Shown here piece after piece: positions 8,001-16,000 of a stretch of DNA of 44,293 bases. Under the pieces are notes generated by a model. It searched no databases. It was given only the letters and a program-made list of their open reading frames with translations, and was not told the origin of the DNA. Within the stretch, counting starts at the first letter, position 1, and every line of letters starts with the position of its first letter. Source of the stretch: Glaciecola sp. UBA1851 (lineage in GTDB: Bacteria > Pseudomonadota > Gammaproteobacteria > Enterobacterales > Alteromonadaceae); NCBI GenBank assembly GCA_002338515.1, contig DDIL01000057.1:45571-89863 (forward strand). The letters run 5' to 3'. Position numbers and translations under genes: made by a program.

Positions 8001-9651
8001 ACAAGAATTAGAAGATAAGCTTCTGCAATTACAAAGTACGCAAGATGCGTTACAAGCAGCTCAAGACGCCGCGCAAAAAGAAAAAGAAGAGAAAGCGACA
8101 CAGCAAGCTTTGTTAGAAAAAGTTCAGCAAGAATTAGCAGAAGTAGAGTCACTAGCGGAACAAAAACAGCAAGCACTCGCCCTTAAAGAGCAGCAACAAA
8201 AAGCGCAGCAGCAAGCCTTACAGCAAAAATTATGGAGCGAGCTAAAAACTAAACAACTTAAGCTTCAAGAAACTGAACAGGTACTAAAAGAAGCCAAACA
8301 GCAAACTGAGTCAGAAAAAGTAGAGAAAGAAAAACACAGACAACTATTTGAACAACTCACCAGCGAATTGAAAGAAATAGAGCAACGTAATGCTCATCAA
8401 GAAGCCATTATTGCACAAAGTGATAAGCAGTTGAATGAAGATAAAGAAGCGCTTAAACAGGAAGTAGAAGCCAAACGACAGCAGCTTGCGCAAACAAAGG
8501 ATGCGCTATCTGACATTCAACTTCAAGCAGACAAAGAGCGCTTAGCAAGAATAGAGCAAGAGCAAAAACTAGAACAATTAACCATTGAGTTAGCCGATGT
8601 TGAAACCCGTGCTAATAAGCAAAAAGAAATGTTGGCCGGTAGCGATGAGCAATGGCGTAAGCATCATGATGAAATTGAAGAGCAGAAAAAAGCTTTGCAA
8701 CAGCAGCTTGAACAAGCTCAGCAGCAAAACCAAAACTTACAATCTAGGCTAGCAAACAAACTAGATGCGTTACAAGAAGCTGAATCACAAGTGGATAAAA
8801 CGCTTTCTGGCGAACAAGCACTACAACAAGACCTGGATAATGCAAAACAACAAGCTCAAGAATTAGTTGACAAAATTGAACAACATGAGCAAAAAGAACA
8901 ACAGTTGCAACAACAACTTGATGCACAGCGCCAAGACTTAGAGAATAAAGAAACGTCTATTAGTGATCTTGAAGAAAAACAAAAAGCACTAACAGATGAG
9001 CTAGCATCAGTACAAAAAGATTATGCAAATAGTAAAGCATCGCTTAACGAGCAACAATCTAGCAAAACCGATTTAACGAATCAGATGTCTTCGCTTGAGA
9101 ATGAATTGGCGCAGAGTAAAGAAGCGCTTGAGGCGAAAGAAGCCGCATTAGTTGAAGCACAACAAGCATTGGCTGCAAGTCAAAATAAACTGGAAGAACA
9201 AGAGAATGCATTGCTAAGTGCGCATAAACAAGAACTTCAACAAGCGACAGAAGCCATGTCGCAAACAGACAATAGTATTCCAGAAATTGAGAAACTACCT
9301 ATGCCATCGGATGCTAATGTGTGGTTTGATTTGTTACCGTATTTACAAAGTCATCCTGAAATTGAATCGTTACCTAAAGCCCTAACTGCCTTAATGCAAG
9401 AATTACAACAAAGTATTGTTGATACAGAAAGAGCATTAGACGAAAACGATACCCGAGCATTGCTTTATACCGCTAAAAAACTAGTGTCTATTAGCCAAAG
9501 CATAAATTCAGACGCCTTAACTTACTTAATGTCTAGCATTCAGAATGATTGTACAAATGGCATGGTAGACAATGTGTCGATAAGGTGGCCAGCAACTAAA
9601 CAAGGCCTAGAGAAAACGTTAAGAGTCATTTATTCTCATCTACACGCATAA
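5059..9651 (+). CDS. membrane-anchored multi-PAS protein with ~700-residue coiled coil
   Basis: This 1530-residue protein has a signal-like segment (residues about 24-41) and a membrane helix (about 56-76) followed by basic residues, so the rest is probably cytoplasmic. About five PAS-like domains follow: near 88-195, 205-335, 340-465, 475-590 and 590-705. Those starting at ASHNPIYSID (354) and LAPVAIATID (486) are clearest. Residues about 705-1410 are an almost unbroken Q/E/K/A-rich coiled coil. The last ~115 residues are helical and resemble an HPt domain, but the position of the phospho-histidine appears to be tyrosine (LLYTAKKL). I see no H-box, ATP-binding, receiver, GGDEF, EAL or methyl-accepting motif. 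It probably acts as a sensory scaffold. A terminator follows. Confidence 0.85.
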   Translation: MFLSRITEILQFAFTTFHRYSRKMCVCVIFAMLNVSNAYAVGDLIKSQSVEDLTMGAYGVSALIGLFFVMLIWQMLSSKSRVNAVKKQLEEYNQIKANASVGILKVDLNGKILSVSDCATRLLGRMENKLLGQDFAACFAPDYQEQLGSLLTGNETSITAKSKASNMYLQLDASKLITLQSKQVYILTLTNINQTFKQKSFATQLLDQNNKTLEALNVGQLWFDLNNDSFVYDKKCASLTSLPIEYFDSKSKSETCLDQPIRWFNEQIHPNDLNNWTKALHNAASDGSSEVSIRLQIASDSETHSFIALYAFLVSIENTDTKKVHMCVLKNTQSEQYHQEADNQLQIRQTLLNASHNPIYSIDVKGNILWSNSPFNMLFRRMLPNNKSKNVFDSEFFPDEVRKLHQNSLGVAGRSYDIEFELSDPDHNSTSVYFYKLTLSFYSIKDRLSDQSSIGMIGILQDLSALKQSEQALIEQKLQLENMLNLAPVAIATIDKDDRIINANSVMSRRLGFSDQELKKQDFYHLFNEPEQAGKAAKQIHQTGHLRDFHASLKGKSKKLHPSELHVDVIDKGRQEYLCWISDRSDEQFQQDKFDSLLEHSSIPMATLGENGFIKLNQQACKFFCINEEFELYGVTPFSDRLNADEDSAKALKQIIDEVKASGKAESFAWEHQVGDLKLPCQATYVPLYKEQAFDSILCIWMDERELQKADEARQQAINLQQAAERQMQEKQKLLATSQDQLATKMRTLADTEQKLYSVQEDLNETQSEYTYLKQAHEDVTANLAALKEQYGQSRNRLEQAEKTNEELSSQLANSTEQMDGLNKQREEIAQALADSEAKYQQAQQDLLASEQNAANLREQQNQQTQKMRDLIDQIHNMKESVSTKDEQISQVNDQITNLQSKLNESSSATDKLRDQLEKQKQASEEAENARREIEHSYQIAQSELNNKERHLSHLQSEMDKLEEMSNQEKGDMQAQQSALKQELEDKLLQLQSTQDALQAAQDAAQKEKEEKATQQALLEKVQQELAEVESLAEQKQQALALKEQQQKAQQQALQQKLWSELKTKQLKLQETEQVLKEAKQQTESEKVEKEKHRQLFEQLTSELKEIEQRNAHQEAIIAQSDKQLNEDKEALKQEVEAKRQQLAQTKDALSDIQLQADKERLARIEQEQKLEQLTIELADVETRANKQKEMLAGSDEQWRKHHDEIEEQKKALQQQLEQAQQQNQNLQSRLANKLDALQEAESQVDKTLSGEQALQQDLDNAKQQAQELVDKIEQHEQKEQQLQQQLDAQRQDLENKETSISDLEEKQKALTDELASVQKDYANSKASLNEQQSSKTDLTNQMSSLENELAQSKEALEAKEAALVEAQQALAASQNKLEEQENALLSAHKQELQQATEAMSQTDNSIPEIEKLPMPSDANVWFDLLPYLQSHPEIESLPKALTALMQELQQSIVDTERALDENDTRALLYTAKKLVSISQSINSDALTYLMSSIQNDCTNGMVDNVSIRWPATKQGLEKTLRVIYSHLHA

Positions 9652-9676
9652 ATTGCTTTACCACGGTTAAACAAAT

Positions 9677-9705
9677 AAAAGCCCAGATTTTCTGGGTTTT
9701 TTATT
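9677..9705 (+). terminator. rho-independent terminator after the PAS/coiled-coil gene
   Basis: The stem CCCAGA / TCTGGG, extended by a G-T pair and A-T pairs, has a 3-base loop and is followed by TTTTTTATT. It lies about 25 bases after the stop codon at 9651 and isolates this gene from the permease gene downstream. Confidence 0.85.
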
Positions 9706-9852
9706 GACTTCAACTTGAATGTTAATATTTTGGTTCTTTTTTGTAAATTTAACGTATTATCTTGCTGGAATTAGTTTTACACGTCTTAGGTTGAAGCAAC
9801 AATATCCAACTTCAAACATAGCTGTGTAGTTTGCAAATAAGAGATAAGAATT

Positions 9853-11265
9853 ATGCCAAAACAGCGACTAGATGGAGAAGTACAGCCAGGAATTAACTGG
9901 GGGCCGTTTACTATTAGAATCCCATTTGTACATTTGAAGTTGTCTCTAACCGATATGCTACAAGGCTTTGCAGTAGCTGGCGCTACCGGTTTAGCTTTAG
10001 TACCTTATTTTATGGCATTGCTAGGCTTAAGCTTTGAAGAAGCCGTGGTAATGGCAATGATACACAGCACCTTAATTTCATTTTCCTGGATGCTATTTGG
10101 CGACCCTTACGCGCCAGGTTGGTTAACCCCCGCCATTCCATTCGTTGTTGCTTTTATTACATCTCCAGCATATTTAGGAGAGCATGCGCTGCAATTTCAA
10201 GCCATGACCGCACTCTCGATTAATTTTGCCATTATTCTTATCTTTCTTGGAGTAACTGGATTAGGGGCAAAACTAATTAATGTGGTGCCAAATGTATTTA
10301 AAGGCGGAATTATTCTTGGTGCAGCTATTGCTGCATTTTTAAGAGTCACTAAAGATGGCGATGCCGCTAATGTTTTTCAATCAGCGCCAATCGCAGGGAC
10401 CCTCGGTGTAGTGGTGTGCTTAGTATTTGCATTTTCTAAACCATTGCAATCAATGGCAATGAATAATAAAAACTTAGCAAAAATTTTAAGTCTTGGTTTG
10501 TTACCCGGCTTTATTATTGCGGGCACAGTTGGGTATTTTACTGGCGAGTTTGAATACAATATTCGCTGGGAGCTTTTAAATGTTGGCGCAGCAGCGGGCT
10601 CGTTATGGGCTAAAGCCTCTCCTTTCATGATAGGTTGGCCACCAATAGAAACGTTTATTGCGTCATTTCCACTTGCGCTTATTACCTACATCCTATTCTT
10701 TGGAGATGTAGTAACAGGCAACGAAATGATAGAGCAAGCGCAAAAAGAAAGAACAGATGAAAAGTTAGATATTAATAGTAGTCGTTCGCATATGGCCACT
10801 GGCATAAGAAATATTTTGATGGGCATTACCGCACCGTTCTTTAGTACGCAAGGTGTGCTTTGGACTGGTATTCAAGTCATTCTTTTGAAACGCTGGGCGC
10901 AAGGTAAAGACAAGTTGAATTCTATTTATGACTCTATTGGTAGCTTCTATTTATTTGGCTTGCCTATTTTGTTTATTTTGCTTCCTTTGGTCACCCTGTT
11001 AGAGCCGTTACTGCCGGTTGCGCTTGCGGTGACGCTTATTTTAACCGCTTTTGCTTGTGCTACATTGGCGCTTACCTTAGTAAACGATGCAACTGAACGA
11101 GGTGCAATGGTAATAACCGCTATGGCGTTTAGCTTGTTTGAACCCTGGGTAGGTTTATTAATTGGTATTTTCACCATTGCCGCATTGTGTGGACCAAGTG
11201 TGTTTATGCAAAAGAAAGTCCAAGAACCGATAATTGAAAAAGACCCTAATCAATCAGAAAAGTAG
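9853..11265 (+). CDS. polytopic membrane transporter, permease of NCS2/SulP-like architecture
   Basis: This 470-residue protein has about 12-14 hydrophobic segments and few charges outside loops. The layout is two related halves, each with a short conserved stretch in a broken helix (FGDPYAPGWLTPAIPF near residue 78; FGDVVTGNEMIEQAQ near 284). This recalls the 7+7 inverted-repeat fold of the nucleobase (NCS2/SLC23) and SulP (SLC26) transporters. The substrate cannot be named from sequence; a purine, a pyrimidine or another organic anion are options. No STAS domain is present, which argues against a classical SulP. It may belong to a DUF-level transporter family. It sits alone between two terminators, with GAGATAAGAATT before the ATG. 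Confidence 0.7.
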   Translation: MPKQRLDGEVQPGINWGPFTIRIPFVHLKLSLTDMLQGFAVAGATGLALVPYFMALLGLSFEEAVVMAMIHSTLISFSWMLFGDPYAPGWLTPAIPFVVAFITSPAYLGEHALQFQAMTALSINFAIILIFLGVTGLGAKLINVVPNVFKGGIILGAAIAAFLRVTKDGDAANVFQSAPIAGTLGVVVCLVFAFSKPLQSMAMNNKNLAKILSLGLLPGFIIAGTVGYFTGEFEYNIRWELLNVGAAAGSLWAKASPFMIGWPPIETFIASFPLALITYILFFGDVVTGNEMIEQAQKERTDEKLDINSSRSHMATGIRNILMGITAPFFSTQGVLWTGIQVILLKRWAQGKDKLNSIYDSIGSFYLFGLPILFILLPLVTLLEPLLPVALAVTLILTAFACATLALTLVNDATERGAMVITAMAFSLFEPWVGLLIGIFTIAALCGPSVFMQKKVQEPIIEKDPNQSEK

Positions 11266-11308
11266 TTCCAATTAACAATTAGCAAGGTTTTTCGAGAATA
11301 TTATTGGT

Positions 11309-11343
11309 GCGCTTTAGTATTTATTACTCAAGCGCTTTTTTTT
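11309..11343 (+). terminator. rho-independent terminator after the permease gene
   Basis: The arms GCGCTT and AAGCGC are extended by AGTA/TACT after a single mismatch, with a TTTAT loop, and are followed by a run of T. It lies 43 bases after the permease stop codon. Confidence 0.85.
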
Positions 11344-11475
11344 GCGTAGGGTAGCCAATGTGAGCAAAATACCATTGTTTGTTTTCACGCGTAAAAATAA
11401 ACTTGAATTGTTTGTCACCTTTTCAAATGACTGGGCACTTATAATCAAGTAACTAAATAATTTAAGGAAATCGTG

Positions 11476-11619
11476 ATGGAAGTTTTATATTCAGTATTTT
11501 CGTGGGGCTCACCTGTCGGTTTAGGACTTTGGTTCCTACTAACTGGCTTTGGTTGTTATTTATTTTTGATTGGCTTAGCTAAGTGCATCAAAGAGTCAAA
11601 TGACAAAGATAAAAAGTAG
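11476..11619 (+). CDS. 47-residue single-span membrane protein
   Basis: ATG at 11476 is preceded by AAGGAAATCGTG, a good ribosome binding site 6-7 bases upstream. The peptide begins MEVLYSVFSWGSPVGLGLW, continues as one membrane helix to about residue 35, and ends in a charged tail (KESNDKDKK, TAG). It is flanked by the permease terminator upstream and a hairpin downstream, so it appears to be its own transcription unit. The GSPVGLGL core feels familiar from short uncharacterised proteins of marine gammaproteobacteria, but I cannot assign a function. Confidence 0.7.
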   Translation: MEVLYSVFSWGSPVGLGLWFLLTGFGCYLFLIGLAKCIKESNDKDKK

Positions 11620-11623
11620 TATC

Positions 11624-11647
11624 GCCACTTCACGTATATGAAGTGGC
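11624..11647 (+). terminator. hairpin after the 47-residue membrane protein gene
   Basis: A perfect 9-base stem (GCCACTTCA / TGAAGTGGC) with a 6-base loop begins 5 bases after the stop codon at 11619. There is no U tract, so it may stabilise the short message or act with Rho and not as a full intrinsic terminator. Confidence 0.55.
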
Positions 11648-11751
11648 CACTCTAGGCTAAATATTTAGTAACTATATTTTTCACCCTGCTTTCACGCATT
11701 AGCCATTATTCTCAAGCAATTACTTAAATTAACAGGAGTCTTGAGAAGACA

Positions 11752-12996
11752 ATGTGTAGATACATAAAAAATACGGCAATATTAGTATTTATTACCATTT
11801 TTGTTAGTGGCTGTTCTGTAGTTAATAGCCTTCGAATGATGAACGCAAATGATGATATTGAAGCCGTTTGGCCAGAAATGGTCAGTGAACAAAATTTACA
11901 AGCAACATATATTGGCGAGAAACCCTATATTCATGCCATCGTAAATGGAAACACTGAATTACTATTTCTTATTGATACCGGGGCATCTTTTACAATCTTG
12001 TTTGATACCCCAAAAGTACAAGGTCTTACAAAGGAAAAGGGGTTTGATTTAGAAGTAGGAGGATGGGGTGAAGGCGAAAATTCAAAAGCCTACCAGTCAG
12101 AAATTCAGTCGTTAGCATTAGCAGGTGTTAAATTTGAACATGTCAAAGTTGCCTATATTCCTATTTCTACCAGTGCGTATTATTCTCGTGCAGATGAAGC
12201 TATTTTTGATGGCGTAATAGGGCATGATTTACTTAGGCATTTTTCATGGACGCTTGATAAAAAAAGTGGCGTGATTACTATTTCTGCAAATTCACCAGAA
12301 ATTAAACAAGGCGATGCCGTCATGCCCGTCTCTACGTTTCTGGGCAAACTCAGTATCCCAGTAAAAATAGCATTTAATTCTGAGTATCAAGTAGAGCGCG
12401 AGCTACTTATTGATACGGGTAGCCGTCACTACTTAAAAATGAGTACTGCATATTTAAATAAAAATGATATAGAAATCAGTTCCACAAATGTCACCGCAGC
12501 AGATTTTGGTTTAAATGGCATGGCAGAACACCAACGTATTACTCTTCCTGAAGTTAGCTTTGACCATCTTAGAATAAACGGTGTTAAAACGAATTTAATT
12601 CCCAGTGATGATGAGGATGATTGGTGGATCATTGGCAGCGCTTTGATGAATCAGTTCATTACCATAATTGACTACCCTAGCAATAGATTCATTATTAGGC
12701 CCTACCCTAATGCCTCTTTTTCATCTCGCTATAATTTGTCGGGACTTGAATTACGTAAATTACAAAACGGAAATTTTGTGGTTCGCTATGTATCTAGTAA
12801 ATTACCTGCTGCCTTAGCTGGGATTGAAGTAGGGAATGAAGTGGCGAGTATTAATAAGATTGAATCATCTTCATTAACTGAAGAGCAATGGTTACAGCTT
12901 AATGCAGACCCACAACCCATTGAAATATGCCTAATAAACAGCGTATGCAAACAGTTTAAAACTAAGCATATTCAAGGCTATTCAACTCTCTATTAA
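11752..12996 (+). CDS. lipoprotein with two retropepsin-like aspartyl protease repeats and a PDZ-like domain
   Basis: The 414-residue protein has a lipobox (VSGC, Cys21), so it is probably lipid-anchored in the periplasm. Two similar halves follow, each with a hydrophobic-hydrophobic-DTG motif: LIDTGAS with Asp75 and LIDTGSR with Asp221. Each half is closed by a glycine flap-like segment (GVIGHDLL; IIGSALM). Retropepsins (clan AA) use one such Asp per monomer, so a tandem pair could make a single-chain enzyme of pepsin layout. Residues about 330-400 look like a PDZ domain (AGIEVGNEVASINK), which would bind C-termini of substrates. It stands between unrelated genes. The substrate is unknown. 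The second DTG is followed by R, unlike the usual S/A/T, so one site may be altered. Confidence 0.8.
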   Translation: MCRYIKNTAILVFITIFVSGCSVVNSLRMMNANDDIEAVWPEMVSEQNLQATYIGEKPYIHAIVNGNTELLFLIDTGASFTILFDTPKVQGLTKEKGFDLEVGGWGEGENSKAYQSEIQSLALAGVKFEHVKVAYIPISTSAYYSRADEAIFDGVIGHDLLRHFSWTLDKKSGVITISANSPEIKQGDAVMPVSTFLGKLSIPVKIAFNSEYQVERELLIDTGSRHYLKMSTAYLNKNDIEISSTNVTAADFGLNGMAEHQRITLPEVSFDHLRINGVKTNLIPSDDEDDWWIIGSALMNQFITIIDYPSNRFIIRPYPNASFSSRYNLSGLELRKLQNGNFVVRYVSSKLPAALAGIEVGNEVASINKIESSSLTEEQWLQLNADPQPIEICLINSVCKQFKTKHIQGYSTLY

Positions 12997-13022
12997 GATA
13001 CATCAATACGAGTCAAAAACTA

Positions 13023-13053
13023 TAAAGCCTTTTCTTTGTAGGAAAAGGCTTTA
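13023..13053. terminator. bidirectional terminator between convergent genes
   Basis: A perfect 12-base stem (TAAAGCCTTTTC / GAAAAGGCTTTA) with a 7-base loop lies between the aspartyl protease gene (plus) and the aminopeptidase gene (minus). T runs occur on both strands, so it can serve both. Confidence 0.85.
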
Positions 13054-13066
13054 TTAGCTAATAGGT

Positions 13067-15004
13067 TTACTCCACAAAACCTTCGTTAGCACGAACGGTC
13101 AATGGATGATACCCAGGCTTGGCCTCATCGAATGCTTTTTTAGCAAAAGCTTTACCTTCAGAAGTTTTAGATAACTCTCGGTATAATGGCTTCACTAGTT
13201 TATTGCGGCCAATGCTGGTTAAGTAACTATATAACCTATCATAGGCAGGTTTATATTCATTCTTAACGGCAATTAATAACCAACTGTGTGCTATTTCGTT
13301 ATTTTTACTTTGAGTTAACGAAAATGCATCGTCTAATTGCGTCAGTTGTTCATCGCTTAATTGTTCAGGCATATTGTTTAAAAAATATAGCCATTCATGC
13401 ACTGTCCAATTACTCGTATCAATACTACCGGCCACTTTGTCTTGTTGTAACCAAGCTGTGCGCTTGGTATCTATATTATCAAACGCATCAGACTCAGGAA
13501 TAGGCGCACCTTCTGGAATACCCGGTTCAAAAATCCATTTAGCAACACGCTCTTTATCTAATGCGTCTGGATATTGAGCCAGTAACGTTTTGTCTAGATA
13601 AGCAACAAAATCATCTGTTGTAATGCTTTGAAAAGCGAAGTCTTCAAAATACTGAAGTAAAAACTTATCGAAGTTATCGCGGCCAATTTTTTGCTCTATC
13701 TCACGTAAAAATAACGCACCCTTTTCATAAGGAATATTGGAAAACACATCATCAGGATTGCGACCACGTAAATCAATCGCCATAATTTGATCTTGTGATG
13801 GCAGAGATTCAATATCTGCTAGCAAGTCTTGATAGCCCAGCACTGCTTCCATATTAAAACGGTCAGTACCGTATATAATTTCCATAATGCGATAGGTTAG
13901 GTAAGTGGTAAACCCCTCGTTTAACCATAAATCTCGCCACGTAGCGTTAGTGATAGTATTGCCAGACCAACTATGCGCCAACTCATGAGCAATTAACGCA
14001 ACCAAGCTTTTATCACCAGCAATAACAGTAGGTGTTATAAATGACAGTCTTGGGTTTTCCATACCGCCAAAAGGAAAGCTTGGTGGCAAAATAAGCAAAT
14101 CATATCTATCCCAAGAGTAGTCACCATATTTCTCTTCAGTCACAATTAACATGCTTTCTGTATCTTCAAACTCTAACGCTGCTGAATCTAATACAGATGG
14201 CTCGGCATAAACGCCAGTACGCTCGCCCATGGCTTTGAATTCTAAATCGCCAATAGCAAGGGCAATTAAGTAAGAGGGAATAGGCTGAGGCATGATGAAC
14301 TCGTATACACCGTCTCTTGGTGTATTTGGCTCATTTGCAGCGCTCATTACGGCAATCAGCTCGTTAGGCGTACGAATGGTGGCATTGTAAGTAACCCTTA
14401 CTTGAGGAGAATCTTGAAGGGGAATAAAACTTCTTGCATGAATTGCCTGCGCTTGCGTGAATAGAAAGGGGTGTTTTTTACCGGCCGTTTGTGCAGGCGT
14501 TAGCCATTGCACACCTGATGCACTAGGTGACGTCGCATATTCAATTGTTACCTCTGACATATTCGTATCAACATCAATATGCAATGCCGATCCCAAATTT
14601 TCATCCGCAGGTTTAAGTACATAATTTACTGTCTGTCCATTGGAAGTCACGCCTTTAATATCTAAATTTCGCGTGTCTAAAACCAACTGCTTAGCATTTG
14701 AATTAACTAATTCAAATGTAAGTGTTGCCGTGCCAATTAACTGTTTTTGAGTAAAGTCAGCCGTAAGATCTAAATCAATATGTTTGACGATTGCATCCGA
14801 TGGATTGGCAAATGAATGGTAATCCGTATTGGCATCTATTTGTGAGTATGTGGACGATTCTACGGTAGTTTCTGTATTTGGAGAAAGCCCTGTTTCAGCC
14901 GTATTTTGAGATTTTGGGGAGCATGCGAACATACATAACGACAATACGCCAATGGTTACAATAGCTAAGAGATGTTTTAAACGCGCTTTGTTAATATTTA
15001 TCAA
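13067..15004 (-). CDS. M1-family metallo-aminopeptidase lipoprotein
   Basis: This is a zinc aminopeptidase of the M1 family (leukotriene A4 hydrolase/aminopeptidase B branch), which removes N-terminal residues from peptides. The lipobox ends in FAC (Cys28), so the enzyme is probably lipid-anchored and periplasmic. The exopeptidase motif GGMEN is at residues 313-317. The zinc site HELAH is at 340-344, with the third ligand glutamate at about 363 (LNEGF). The N-terminal beta saddle (about 65-250) and helical C-terminal domain are present, and the 645 residues match the LTA4H-like subfamily. It is a single gene with a terminator downstream and a long divergent promoter region upstream. It probably helps in scavenging peptides. 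Confidence 0.95.
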   Translation of the reverse strand: MININKARLKHLLAIVTIGVLSLCMFACSPKSQNTAETGLSPNTETTVESSTYSQIDANTDYHSFANPSDAIVKHIDLDLTADFTQKQLIGTATLTFELVNSNAKQLVLDTRNLDIKGVTSNGQTVNYVLKPADENLGSALHIDVDTNMSEVTIEYATSPSASGVQWLTPAQTAGKKHPFLFTQAQAIHARSFIPLQDSPQVRVTYNATIRTPNELIAVMSAANEPNTPRDGVYEFIMPQPIPSYLIALAIGDLEFKAMGERTGVYAEPSVLDSAALEFEDTESMLIVTEEKYGDYSWDRYDLLILPPSFPFGGMENPRLSFITPTVIAGDKSLVALIAHELAHSWSGNTITNATWRDLWLNEGFTTYLTYRIMEIIYGTDRFNMEAVLGYQDLLADIESLPSQDQIMAIDLRGRNPDDVFSNIPYEKGALFLREIEQKIGRDNFDKFLLQYFEDFAFQSITTDDFVAYLDKTLLAQYPDALDKERVAKWIFEPGIPEGAPIPESDAFDNIDTKRTAWLQQDKVAGSIDTSNWTVHEWLYFLNNMPEQLSDEQLTQLDDAFSLTQSKNNEIAHSWLLIAVKNEYKPAYDRLYSYLTSIGRNKLVKPLYRELSKTSEGKAFAKKAFDEAKPGYHPLTVRANEGFVE

Positions 15005-15342
15005 TTGATTACCTTGCAGATTGTTATAAAACCGCCCACAAGGTAAAGGAAATTAAAATTGAACGCAATGTTGGTTAATTACCAAAGTTGATTGATGTCA
15101 ATACACCCAACGTTATTGTTTATTAAATAAACAAAAAATAAAGCAAGTCTTGTATAATTTAGAAAAAGCAGCCTAGCCTATATAAAATAGGGTGGCAGGG
15201 ATTAATTAAAGGCAAATAAACGACTTAGAGAATATCTTCTTTATATTTTAGCCTGTGTTTTGTTGTTGATTTATAAAGTTCGCTCACATATATTGGATAA
15301 ACACAGAAGTTTTTACTAAATCTATAACAAGGCCGTTTATTT
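15005..15342. other. divergent promoter region between aminopeptidase and envelope cluster
   Basis: This 338-base AT-rich region separates the minus-strand aminopeptidase and the first plus-strand gene of the envelope cluster. It holds a perfect 9-base inverted repeat with a 1-base centre at 15116-15134 (TTGTTTATT / AATAAACAA). No gene on either strand is convincing. It must contain promoters in both directions, but I cannot point to clear -35/-10 pairs. Confidence 0.5.
15116..15134. promoter_or_regulatory. perfect palindrome, candidate operator
   Basis: TTGTTTATT-A-AATAAACAA is a perfect 9-base inverted repeat around one base, located in a divergent promoter region. The size and symmetry fit a dimeric helix-turn-helix regulator site. 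AT-rich palindromes also arise by chance, so this is a candidate only. Confidence 0.35.
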
Positions 15343-15921
15343 ATGAAAATTTGCAAATTGATACTCGCCACAGCAACTATCGCAGTATTAGCCGGTTGTA
15401 ACTCATCACCAAAAGAAAACAATGTTGAAAGTGTTTCCAGCCTTCCTAACTGGATTCTAAACCCTTCTGCCCCAGATGGGATAGCAGCAACAGATTGCGT
15501 CAAATATTCAGGTAATATTTCTATTGATAAAAAAATGGCTACTGCAAACGGACGTTTGGCGCTAGCACAACAAATCGATACGCGCGTTGAAGGGTTAGAA
15601 AAAACTTACAGCAATCGTACAGATTCTAATGAAGAAATAACTGTAGGTAGTACGTTTACATCAGTTTCAAAACAGCTAACCAAACAAAAGCTTCAAGGCT
15701 CTAGAGTAGTCCGCTCTGACGTTGTCACCATTGCTGGCAATCCACACTACTGTGTATTAGTAACAATGGAGCCGTCGGCAACGAAAGAACTGTTTGATGA
15801 AATTCTCGCGCAAAGCAATAGAAGCGTTAATCCTGCGGATGAAAAGTTCTTATATCAAGAATTCAAAGCAGCCCAAGCTGAAAAAGACTTGAAAGAAGAG
15901 ATAAGTAGACTAACAAATTAA
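15343..15921 (+). CDS. LPP20-family lipoprotein (plus arm, gene 1)
   Basis: A 192-residue lipoprotein with lipobox LAGC (Cys19). The mature part opens with NWILNP and then has the LPP20-like pattern: an alternating strand, a long helix (ATANGRLALAQQI, residues about 66-78), then polar strands and a closing strand with HYCVLVTMEP. LPP20 proteins, including Vibrio FlgP, form outer-membrane associated rings or layers. The C-terminal tail (about 150-192) is helical and charged. It opens the plus arm of the envelope cluster, with 79 bases to the next gene. The two cysteines in the mature region (near residues 50 and 145) may pair. Assignment is by eye. Confidence 0.72.
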   Translation: MKICKLILATATIAVLAGCNSSPKENNVESVSSLPNWILNPSAPDGIAATDCVKYSGNISIDKKMATANGRLALAQQIDTRVEGLEKTYSNRTDSNEEITVGSTFTSVSKQLTKQKLQGSRVVRSDVVTIAGNPHYCVLVTMEPSATKELFDEILAQSNRSVNPADEKFLYQEFKAAQAEKDLKEEISRLTN

Positions 15922-16000
15922 TCGCTACTGATTTGATAGTACAAATGTTCAAGTTGGATAAATTCGTATTGATAATGTTCATATGAAGATTGAGTAAAAA

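Noticed and set aside
5059..9651. Annotation as hybrid histidine kinase
   Set aside because: I find no H-box, N/G-box or receiver aspartate motif. The middle is coiled coil throughout.
15225..15503. Open frame of 92 codons on the minus strand across the start of the LPP20 lipoprotein gene
   Set aside because: It runs antisense to a gene with a clear lipobox and signal peptide. No ribosome site or domain supports it.
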